Part shown: one piece after another, positions 34,567-43,215 of the stretch
Layout of the letters: every line of letters starts with the position of its first letter
How positions within the stretch are numbered: position 1 is the first letter of the stretch
NCBI GenBank assembly: GCA_032433595.1
Contig: JASWJB010000118.1
Span: 1 to 64,000 of the forward strand
DNA: 64,000 bases
Reading direction: 5' to 3'
Source: Conoideocrella luteorostrata
Lineage: Eukaryota > Ascomycota > Sordariomycetes > Hypocreales > Clavicipitaceae
The notes under the pieces: generated by a model
What the model was told of the DNA's origin: nothing
Databases searched by the model: none
What the model saw: the letters and a program-made list of their open reading frames with translations, nothing else
Made by a program: the position numbers and the translations under genes

Positions 34567-36960
34567 ATGACCCCCGAACAACCTCATTTGGGTGAAAAGA
34601 TCGCGTACTTTAGTCTGATGAAGGAGTTGGGAAACTCATCAGATGACCTCGACGCGCAAGAACAGTTAGATCGCCACCACCGCATGCGCTTCTTCACCAA
34701 GGACGGAGGCCTGCAGCGTCAAGGTCAACAGCAACACCTCCTTTGGAGGGATGCATCGAAGACAGCCACCCCGGTTACAAGAGCCATCCAGCAAACACGT
34801 CGTCACACCCGTACGGACGAATTGGTTGACCTAACGGCAGATGACACCGTTATTCCGGAAACGGTGCGAGTGAGCAAATTCCATAGGGGGAGCAGGAACA
34901 GCAACAACACTCGTTTTTCTTTGCCTGCTGCTTCCAATACTGCTACTACTGCCACTGCCACTGCCACTACTGAATCGCCTTCCTTGCATGTGAGGAATGG
35001 GATGAAGCGGAAGCGCGAGGCTCTGAAGCTGCGGCCGGAAGACGAGCAAATCTTCAAGGGCTTGTCGTTTTACTACATCCCGAATAATGATATTGCGCCT
35101 GCGCGGAGGTTGCGGATAAACAAATCGAGGGAGTATGGGGCTGTCTGGGCGAGAGAGGATGCATTGGCGGCTACTCATGTTGTGGTGGACAAGGAAATAG
35201 ATTTCAGTGCTGTCGAGAAGATTCTGGGTACGGGGCAGAAGCAGCAGCAACAGCAGCAGCAGGAGAAGGAGGTGAGGGTGGTGAATGAGGACTATCCTAT
35301 TGATTGTATACGGTTTCGGTCGATGCTAGACCATAAACAGAAGAAATATCAAGTTCCTGGTCAGCCGCTCCCGCAGCAGCAGCAGCAGCAGCAGGTGGCC
35401 CATGAAGAAGTGACGACTGGTTGTGAGGAGTCGGCAAAGTCTCTGCAGCTGAAGCCGCAGCATGGAGACACCAGGAGATGGGACTATGTTCCACGGCTGG
35501 GAACACCTCTGAGGAGCGTGGAATCGAGTGTTAGTGCCAAGGGGACTGCGCAGGTGGATTCGCAGCTCGTTAGCTTGGATGTTGGACGAGCAGCCTCGAA
35601 TTTGGATACGATTATTCCATCTGGGGAGAGGACCGCGCAAGAGGTGCATGAAGAGGTGCAAGAAGAGGAGCTTCATGGAAAGGACGCGGAGTATGTGGAT
35701 GATGAGTTGTCACAGTGCGTTACGATGATGCAAGAGTTTAAGGATCTTCCACTAGACAATGACGACGATGACGACTCTCGATCTATGACGGAGCCTATAG
35801 AGATTCCTTCGGACCCTGATGAGCGTGACCCATCAGAAGATGAGCAAGAGAAGCAGAAACCAGGCCGAAAAGGCGGCCGGTTTGAGGACCTGTTTGCTTG
35901 CAATCAATCCGGCGCACAGGATGCCAAGTCAACGAACCCAAATTCCCGAACAATCGAAGTCCTGCAAAGCATGGCTAACTACTACGACCGAATAAGCGAC
36001 CACTGGAGGACCCTAGGATACCGCAAAGCAATCACAACATTGAGGAGGCAAGACACCAAGATTTCCACCGAGGAGGAAGCATATAGGCTGCCACATATTG
36101 GTCGGAGAATTGCTCAAAAGATTGAGGAGATTGTCACAACAGCCAAGCTTCGGAGACTTGAATACGCAGAGGACGAAGACGACGGCGCTCTTCAGTTGTT
36201 TCTGCGAATATACGGAGTAGGGAATAAGCAGGCGCAACAATGGGTTTCGCAAGGCCACCGAACATTAGATGACCTTAAAACGAGTGCGAAAACGAAACTG
36301 AACCCCAGCCAACGGATTGGCATTGATCACTTTGACGATCTCAATACTATGATTCCGCGGCGTGAAGTAGAAGCACTTGGAGTGGTCGTGAGAACAGCAG
36401 CCGCCCAAATCGATCCGCTTGCGGAGTTGATTATTGGCGGAAGCTATCGCAGAGGTGCGTCCAGCTCCGGTGACGTTGATTTCATAGTAACCAAGCCGGA
36501 GGTATCGGTTTCGCGACTGCGTGTCTTTCTTGCGGAACTCATCCGCGTGCTGACCAATAATGGCTTCCTAACTGCCCATCTCGCCTCATTTCATACCCAA
36601 GGCGACGGCAGTAAATTTCATGGATGCTGTGTCCTTCCCAAAACAAAGGGTATTCATGATGATGATGATGATAAGTATAGGCCAATTTGGAGACGGGTTG
36701 ATTTCTTGTTGGTCCCTGAGACGGAACTGGGCGCCGCGCTGATCTACTTCACGGGGAATGATATATTCAATCGGAGCATTCGATTACTGGCGTCTAAAAA
36801 GGGGATGCGTTTAAATCAGAGGGGCCTCTACAAGAATGTGTTGAGAGGGCCGGATAGGTCGAAGCTGAGTGAGGGGGAGTTGGTGGAGGGCAGGTCTGAG
36901 AGGAAGATATTTGAGATCTTGGGGGTGAAGTGGCGGGAGCCTCATGAGAGGTGGTGTTGA
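34567..36960 (+). CDS. X-family DNA polymerase IV (Pol4-like, BRCT + Pol X)
   Basis: Gap-filling DNA polymerase of the lambda/mu/TdT family, acting in non-homologous end joining or base excision repair. Intronless, 797 aa from the ATG at 34567. Low-complexity N-terminus, then a BRCT-like domain (about 160-265: IFKGLSFYYIPNNDIAPARR, HVVVDKEI, VVNEDYPIDCIRFR). Helix-hairpin-helix / 8-kDa region: QSMANYYDRISDHWRTLGYR, LPHIGRRIAQKIEEI, FLRIYGVGNKQAQQW. Catalytic palm: GGSYRRG (about 624), SSGDVDFIV with two metal-binding Asp, RRVDFLL with the third (about 711). Thumb: YFTGNDIFNRSIRLLASKKG. Oddities: a run of Gln inside the BRCT region (near 226-232), a second Gln run at about 270, an Asp run near 702, and an Ala-Thr tract, making it longer than the family norm. 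The extreme N-terminus is not conserved in my memory, so the start is uncertain. Confidence 0.9.
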   Translation: MTPEQPHLGEKIAYFSLMKELGNSSDDLDAQEQLDRHHRMRFFTKDGGLQRQGQQQHLLWRDASKTATPVTRAIQQTRRHTRTDELVDLTADDTVIPETVRVSKFHRGSRNSNNTRFSLPAASNTATTATATATTESPSLHVRNGMKRKREALKLRPEDEQIFKGLSFYYIPNNDIAPARRLRINKSREYGAVWAREDALAATHVVVDKEIDFSAVEKILGTGQKQQQQQQQEKEVRVVNEDYPIDCIRFRSMLDHKQKKYQVPGQPLPQQQQQQQVAHEEVTTGCEESAKSLQLKPQHGDTRRWDYVPRLGTPLRSVESSVSAKGTAQVDSQLVSLDVGRAASNLDTIIPSGERTAQEVHEEVQEEELHGKDAEYVDDELSQCVTMMQEFKDLPLDNDDDDDSRSMTEPIEIPSDPDERDPSEDEQEKQKPGRKGGRFEDLFACNQSGAQDAKSTNPNSRTIEVLQSMANYYDRISDHWRTLGYRKAITTLRRQDTKISTEEEAYRLPHIGRRIAQKIEEIVTTAKLRRLEYAEDEDDGALQLFLRIYGVGNKQAQQWVSQGHRTLDDLKTSAKTKLNPSQRIGIDHFDDLNTMIPRREVEALGVVVRTAAAQIDPLAELIIGGSYRRGASSSGDVDFIVTKPEVSVSRLRVFLAELIRVLTNNGFLTAHLASFHTQGDGSKFHGCCVLPKTKGIHDDDDDKYRPIWRRVDFLLVPETELGAALIYFTGNDIFNRSIRLLASKKGMRLNQRGLYKNVLRGPDRSKLSEGELVEGRSERKIFEILGVKWREPHERWC

Positions 36961-37855
36961 TATCGTTGATGAGGTCTTGCGGCAAACGGGTAACTGACGT
37001 GAGGGAAGTCTGGGGTATTGGAGTTTGATTTGAATCCGGCCTCACATCTGTCGGAGCGGAACTCGCCGATCCGGTCATTTGTCATTTGTCTGGGGGAAGG
37101 GGGGGGGGGGCGGCATATGAAAGGAATTGGGGGACCGGACGCTCGAATAAAAGACGATTATGGGGCTAGAGTTCAGAGCTTATCGTGCTACAATTAGCGA
37201 ATTGATCGAGCATCGTACAGTAAATCGGGCCTGTGGCATCAACTTAGATGATGCTTCTCCGGTTGCCCGTTAATCACATGTGAATGAGATTCAGTGACAA
37301 TGAGGAGCGGGAGTCCAAGCAATTGTGGATGCCAGACAACCATTTATGGAGAAGGGACCAACTTAGTGCGTCATCCGCCCGTCGCGACCCCCGACTTGGA
37401 GGTATTGTGTGGCTGGCTGTGCGTGCTGGTACTGCCATTTCGTCTTCTCCAGCATGTGTTTGTCCCCATAAGCCTGCTAACCCGGCGCAGTGCTCCCGTA
37501 CGGAGTACTAACTGGATGTGACGAGCTGGGCTGCTGACGCTTGGCAGCCAATGGCGAATGCCGTCCATCATCCATCACCACAAGCCAGCCAAACCCGCAT
37601 TCCGAGGCTCCATGCCGAAGTCAATGTCAACTTCGCTCATCCGGCTGCTAACCGACCTGCCAACTTACCTCCCGACACGCTGCTTCTCGACCCGTTGCTG
37701 CTTCCACTCTATCGCCCGCCGAGCACATTCGAGAATTCGCTGTCCGACAAATCCCCCGATGATGAGAATATAGAGAGTGTATTTTTCTGGACGCGCTCTA
37801 CTCCGTTCGAATCCAGCCGGACTTCCCTTACCCACTCTTTACCGAGGCCCCCATC
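36961..37855. other. intergenic spacer of 895 bases
   Basis: Contains a G homopolymer near 37098-37111 and a GTACGGAGTAC motif at 37499-37509 (about 350 bases before the next start codon). No gene is seen. Confidence 0.6.
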
Positions 37856-38946
37856 ATGGCAACGTCGCTTGAAGCTCTGAAGGTACGAGGCAAACCGGGG
37901 ACAGATAGGTTATTGCGCAGTCATACCGGCGGCGCATAAGCAATGTTGTTTGGCTCTGAGACGGTTGGAAAGCTAACGTCGGGCCTGTGTGCTTTGTCGT
38001 CGTGTAGGGAGCTCTGGAGCGCATCGTCCTCGACCCGCGCTATCATGATCTGTTGTCGCTGCTCAAGACGGCTCGCAATGGCGCAGTTTATGGGACGAAA
38101 GTGCGGTTTCCGCATGCGCTGGTGTAAGTTGCGATTGCGCATCCCTCTCTGTGCCTCGAACTATTGGGTTAGATTATCGAAGGCTAACTAACATGCGTAC
38201 GTGCGCTTGACCAGGATGATCTTCCTCTTTAGATCCGGAACGTAAGTTTTCGCACATTTCGACCACGACAACCATTAAGGTGCTCGAGTAGAAACGAAAG
38301 TTGGGTAGTATCTAACATTTTGGTGCTCTGTCGCAGGTTCCGGCAAAAAGTTGCACTCGTATTTAGGGCTACCAAGAAACACGCGATGAACCTCGCTCGA
38401 TTTGCGACGATATATAAATTGACAACGCTGGCGTTGAAGTACTACGGTCCTAATCAGGGCAAGGAGGGTTTGTTCCCCCCCTCTCCCTCCCCCGGCCTCC
38501 CTCCCCCGGGTTCGTCGATATGGAACAAAAGGAAAGAAACAAGCTCACACTCTTTGATGTTGTCTGCAGGTCCTTATGACAGCTTCATCGGCGGCTTACT
38601 AGGCGGCTATGTGGTCTTCGGCCAACGCTCGAAGCGCAACGGCAAGATCTCCTCGGTCAGCCAGCAAATCGTCATCTACATCTTTGCGCGCGTTGCGCTA
38701 GCCCTCGCCCGCATTGCCGTCAAGCCAGGACACGGCTTCCCAGGCGTCTCGAAAGAGCCTCTCTCCTCACAGATCAGCTACTACGCCTGGCCGGCATTTG
38801 CGTCCGTTTCGTGGGGTATGGTCATGCTGCTGTTCAAGACGCACCCTGAAGACTTACAGTCGAGTTTGCGTAGCAGCATGACATACATTTATAAGGATTG
38901 CGACGATTGGGACTCGCTGCGTACGTTGCTGTGGCATAACAAATAG
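37856..38946 (+). CDS. peroxisomal membrane protein PMP24 (Tim17/22/23/Pmp24 family)
   Basis: Five exons in phase: 37856-37882, 38008-38123, 38215-38241, 38337-38467, 38570-38946; 225 aa. Exon 1 codes only nine residues (MATSLEALK) and exon 3 only 27 nt. The conserved core is YGTKVRFPHALVMIFLFRSG-TFRQK, then AMNLARFATIYK, and the Gly-rich membrane segment SFIGGLLGGYVVFGQ, with SQQIVIYIFARVALALAR behind it. The family (PXMP4) sits in the peroxisomal membrane; its transport role is unsettled. The fourth intron (38468-38569) is 102 nt, divisible by three and free of stop codons, so its retention would insert 34 proline-rich residues just before the SFIGG segment. Confidence 0.88.
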
Positions 38947-39712
38947 ATGGGTGGGGGTGCAGGGCATGATATCCAAGATGGTATTGAATCTGTGGTTTTT
39001 AGACGGCTGTGTAGAAGAAGGTGATAATGGCTCCATGATATGTTTTGGTCCTCGGAGAAGATGGTACTGCAAAGTTTGGTTGGCTGGGCTGTTTACATGT
39101 AAAGAGTTTCTTTGGGCACAGCATGAGGATAAGGACCTACGTATATACTTGACGACGTATCATATTTACATATATATTGTAAGACTGAGTTGCATGTGAC
39201 TGTCTCGGAGGCACTCTAGCAACCTACCTAGGGGTGGTGATAGTAGTAGGTCTACGCTAGCGTCTGCATCATATTTGTAACCTCCGCTGGCAAAGCCAGT
39301 ATGCTCTGAGAATGGGTTCTCAGCTATCCAGGTAAACTGTGGTTGATATGGTTCGGTCGGCTACGGCCGCCACGTTTTAATATAAGGCAGCCATCAGCAG
39401 CAACAGCAGCTAGGGTGGACGAACCCATACCTACAGTACAGAGTACCCCAGCAGTAATTCAGTTTGGTTTTTTTTTTAGCTCGGATTTACTGGATCCCCA
39501 CTGTAGGCACGGGGCACTTAGGTACTTCATAGCTGGTCACTGCCCCGCCACAGCTCCCCGCCATTCCCACCCCGCAAAGCTCTCGCTCAACTTCCTTAGT
39601 TATATCAAGGTGCCACACGAAGCCAACATCACTCTCCACGAACAACAAACACACAGCCGCTGCACTGAGCAAGACCGGTTATCGAACACAAACACACAAA
39701 CACCAGCCCGCC
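38947..39712. other. intergenic spacer of 766 bases
   Basis: 3' end of the PMP24 transcript and promoter of CSN4. A TATAAGG sequence lies near 39381. A CT/CA-rich leader precedes the ATG at 39713. No gene is seen. Confidence 0.6.
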
Positions 39713-41087
39713 ATGGCGCCGAATGCAAAAGTCGCCGAGGCCCTAACCCAGGCCGAATCGGCATCGGGAGAGAAAGGCCCCATGTACGAAGCTCTCCTCG
39801 CCAACATCAAGAACCTGTCCTCCCCGACCAGCGCCGTCGACGACCTCAATGCCATTGTCGAGTCGTTCTTCGACCAGGCCCTCGGCGGCGTGGCCACTAG
39901 AACCGTCCTCAACGCCTTCGTGTCGACCCTCGAAGCCCTCAAGAACGAGGACATGTGGATCGAGGTCGGGTCCCGCACCCTGGCGGTCCTCTCGTTGCAG
40001 CCCTCGTCGTTCCTCGACGCGACCGCCAAGCTGTGCGACCTTGTGGCCACGGCGCACGAAAACAACGAAGACTTCGTCGCGGCCGCCAAGATCCTCGCCG
40101 AGATCCCCCTCGATAGCTCCCAGCGCAAGGTGACGGACGAGGGCAAGGCAAGGGTGTGGATTCGCATCGTCCGGAACTACCTCGAGGAGGATGACTCGAC
40201 TGCCGCAGAGACCTACATCAATAAGCTCAAGAACATCATGCACACGATATCAGACCAGGACCTGACGCTGCATTTCCGGCTGTCCCAGGCCCGCATTCAG
40301 GACGCCAAGAGGGACTTCCTGTCCGCCTCGCAGAGGTACCACGAGATTAGCTTCTCGCCGGCGATTGCGGACGAGGAGCGCCTGCACACGCTGGGCATGG
40401 CCATCAAATGTGCCATTTTGGCGCCGGCGGGCCCCATGAGGAGCCGCATGCTCGGACGGCTGTACAAGGATGAGAGGGCGGCGCAGCTGGATGAGTTTGG
40501 GATCCTGGAGAAGATGTTCCTGGACAGACTGCTGTCCCAGGCCGAGGTGGACAAATTCGCTGAGGGCTTGCAGCCTCACCAGCTGGCCACCACGTCAGAC
40601 GGGTCGACGGTCTTGGCCAAGGCGGTTGTTGAGCACAACCTGCTTGGTGCGTCGAGGCTGTATAACAATATTGGCTTCGAGGCACTGGGATCGTTGTTGG
40701 GCCTGGACGCCGACAAGGCCGAGGAGACGGCGGCTCGTATGATTGAGCAGGGACGGCTTGTTGGACGGATGGACCAGCTGGACGGTATGGTTTGGTTCGA
40801 GGGCGGCGAGGCATCCGGGGAGAAGGGCAGTGGCCGAGCAGGCGTTATTGCCGGCAAGGAGATGCGACGATGGGATGCTAATGTGGAGAGCCTGTCGGAA
40901 GAGGTTGAGAACGTGATGAATTCTCTGCAGAGGGAGTTTCCGGTAAGTTTTGAAGAGAACATGCCCCCTGCCCATGAAACACGTTTCAATACGTTGATAT
41001 CGATCGATACATACATGCTTGTGGTCGTGCTTAGACTAATATCGATTCCCGAAACAGGAGTTTGTTGCAGCAAACCTCGTTGCATGA
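39713..41087 (+). CDS. CSN4: COP9 signalosome subunit 4
   Basis: PCI-domain subunit of the COP9 signalosome, the complex that removes Nedd8 from cullin ubiquitin ligases. Exon 1 (39713-40942) and a ten-codon exon 2 (41058-41087) join across a 115-nt intron (GTAAGT donor, AACAG acceptor) to give 419 aa ending EFPEFVAANLVA. Helical repeats fill the N-terminal two thirds (KLCDLVATAHENNEDFVAAAKILAEIPLD, AETYINKLKNIMH, LHFRLSQARIQDAKRDFLSASQRYHEIS). The PCI winged helix follows (VEHNLLGASRLYNNIGFEALGSLLGLDADKAEETAARMIEQGRL). Without splicing, the frame runs on into the downstream CACTCATACA minisatellite, giving a misleading 536-codon frame. Codon use is strongly GC-biased compared with its neighbours. 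Confidence 0.93.
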
Positions 41088-41391
41088 ACTATCACGATGA
41101 TGACACACAATGTAGCGTATCATCGTTTTTTTTTTTTTTTTCTTCTTTGGGAGTTTTAGGCATTGCGGCATTTTTGAGAGACAGACATACTCACACCCAT
41201 ACACTCACACTCCATACACTCACACTCATACACTCATACACTCACACTCATACACTCATACACACACGCACACACACATACACACACACACCACATGGAG
41301 TCTGGGGAAAGTGGGCATTTTAGATTCTTAATTTTCTAATACGAAAAGTGAAAAGTACACAGTAGAAAGTCATCATTCCAGCCAGAGCGCC
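41088..41391. repeat. convergent 3' spacer with CACTCATACA minisatellite
   Basis: The spacer between convergent CSN4 and the SGNH hydrolase gene holds a T run (41134-41149) and an array of CACTCATACA / CACACTCATACA units at about 41185-41293 that drifts into CA dinucleotides. It probably lies in the 3' untranslated regions of one or both transcripts. Confidence 0.85.
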
Positions 41392-42506
41392 TCACCGCAA
41401 ATCCTTCTTCCGAACCACTACGTACCCCTCACTCAGTCTGCCTGGGTTCCCGCTCTCTTCGTCAAACACCATGTCATCATGTGTTTTTAGAGACCTTCTG
41501 GAGCGGCGCAGAGGAGCAGCAGCTGGAGCGGGAGGGCTCGATGCCTCTGTTTGATTTGCTGAAGGAGAAGAGAGCGCCGCCAAAAACCCGTCTGCGATGT
41601 ATTCTCCCATCCAGTCGTACCCCTCGTCTGTTAGATGGAGCCCGTCATCCCAGTACTTTTCCTTGTCGTCGTCTGATAACGAGTGGTACGGTATCTTGGA
41701 GTGAAGGTCAAATGTGTGGCTGGTTCCCGCCGTAAAGTGTTAGTTTTCAGGAACAGCGCGAGTGAGACGAGTGAGACGAGTGAGAAGAGCATATGAGATG
41801 GCTGGCATTGGTGGGTGGGGGAAGGGGAGGAAATCCTACTAGTTCGTTTGGGTGTGCGCCAGTATTAAAGAGTTGATATCGTTTCTGGCTTTTACGACCC
41901 AGCCTGGTTTGGCTTTGGACTCGGGGATAGTCAAGGCCAGGACCTTGCTGCCTTTGCGGAGGGGGATGTCGCAGTTTGCCTGGAAGGTCTTGTACATGGC
42001 CTCGGTGGGCACGCGGTAGGCCAGGTCACTTGTGGTGCGGGTGGTTGTGTTAGTTGTCATGGTCATTGGGGGATCAATGGTAGATCGTCAATTCACATAC
42101 TTTGTGCCTCCTAGGATGATGACCCAGTCGTAATGTCGCTTGGCGCCTGCCCGTCAAGTCAGATAAGATATATGCTGCTGCTGTGATGATGGTGATTACC
42201 ACGGCAATGCACAGCAACAAAAAGCCCAAGTGCCAAGGGCCAAGGAAGGGCGGACCGGGGGGGGGGGGATTTGGCTTCACGCACACACATACATTCATTC
42301 CGTAATCTCTGCTGGAAAGCCGGGAATGACGCAACATCGCCGGGGGATCCATTCGTATACACGTTGATAGCTGTGTCCGGCAGCGCAGCCTGGACCTTTG
42401 TCCGGAAGGCCATCGAGTAAGGGTGCGTCATTAGACCCATGGCGTAGTAGCCCGAGGTGAGCGAGTCCCCGAAGCAGAGGATATCTAATGATTTGCTGGT
42501 GGCCAT
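41392..42506 (-). CDS. SGNH/GDSL-type hydrolase
   Basis: A lipase/acylhydrolase-family esterase. Four exons: 42506-42293, 42146-42101, 42028-41840, 41719-41392; 258 aa. Block I is ILCFGDSLTSG with nucleophile Ser15; the block II glycine falls in NGSPGD; block III is LGGTND with Asn87, generated exactly at an exon junction; block V is DGLH with Asp175 and His178. All four catalytic blocks are present, so it should be active. There is no signal peptide, so it is likely intracellular. After the catalytic core there is an Ala/Pro/Ser-rich tail of some 60 residues ending RKKDLR. The third intron uses GTAGGA as donor, a weak match that was chosen because it alone restores the frame and YHTFDLHSKIPYHS. 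The substrate is unknown. Confidence 0.88.
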
Positions 42507-43215
42507 GGCGAGTATCAGTATGAGTGTGAGTGTGCTGCAGCTGCGGGAGGGATTAGTTTCGACGCGGAGATGTTGTTGGTGGACTTTTGGACAGCAGGCA
42601 GCAGGCAGCAGGTAGTAGTAGCAGGTAGTAGTAGCAGGTAGTAGTAGCAGGTAGTAGCAGCAGGTGAGTGAGTGAGTGAGTGAGTGAGTGAGTGAGTGAG
42701 TGAGTGAGTGAGTGAGTGAGTAACTAAGTAAGTAAGAAACTAAGTGAGTGAGAGCTCCTGTGAATGGAGGAGAGTACCGGAGTATGCATGCCTGCATGAC
42801 ATTTGCTGCTGTGTGTGCACGCACTACGACTACGGAGAGCAAGGCGCGACATTCATACGCTGGTGCACCCCGCTGCTGTCACTGGCAACTCTATTTATCA
42901 CCACCAACCTATCACGTCGAGTTGCCGCCGGGGCAAAACAACACGAGGCGCAGCACCACAGGAAGTACTGTCAAAGGTACTCCGTACTGTACAATAGTCC
43001 TAATTAATATTGTATGTGTATCTGTCTGCTTCCCGTGCCTGCCTACAAGACGCACACCATACAAAATGCCAAAGAGGAGGGAGAGAGTCTCCACCAAAAT
43101 CATCAACACCAACACCAAAATATAACCGCTCATTGCGTTCATCCACAGCCCCCGGCCCTATTCTTCCGTGGAATGTTTTATAGTACAAGTGCAACCCAAA
43201 CGCCACGACCGTCCT
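42507..43215. other. spacer with two microsatellites
   Basis: Upstream region of the SGNH hydrolase gene and 3' side of RAD17. It holds GTAGTAGCAG repeats (about 42596-42664), a GAGT array (42664-42720) and one TACTCCGTAC motif near 42978-42987. The GAGT array yields false open frames of Leu-Thr-His-Ser on the minus strand. No gene is seen. Confidence 0.75.
42596..42720. repeat. GTAGTAGCAG and GAGT tandem arrays
   Basis: A decamer-like GTAGTAGCAG array passes directly into about 14 copies of GAGT. It lies roughly 90-210 bases upstream of the minus-strand start codon at 42506, so it may be part of the promoter or 5' leader. Confidence 0.9.

Noticed and set aside
39743..40243. Long antisense open frames (166, 162 and 169 codons) across CSN4
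   Set aside because: They are shadows caused by the strong GC bias of CSN4 codons on the plus strand, which carries the PCI-protein sequence.
39713..41323. 536-codon version of CSN4
   Set aside because: The frame runs through a GTAAGT intron into a CACTCATACA array; splicing gives the natural end EFVAANLVA.
42159..42842. 227-codon minus-strand frame starting upstream of the SGNH hydrolase
   Set aside because: The upstream part is the GAGT array read as Leu-Thr-His-Ser, and the downstream part runs into intron 1. Only 42506-42293 is coding.
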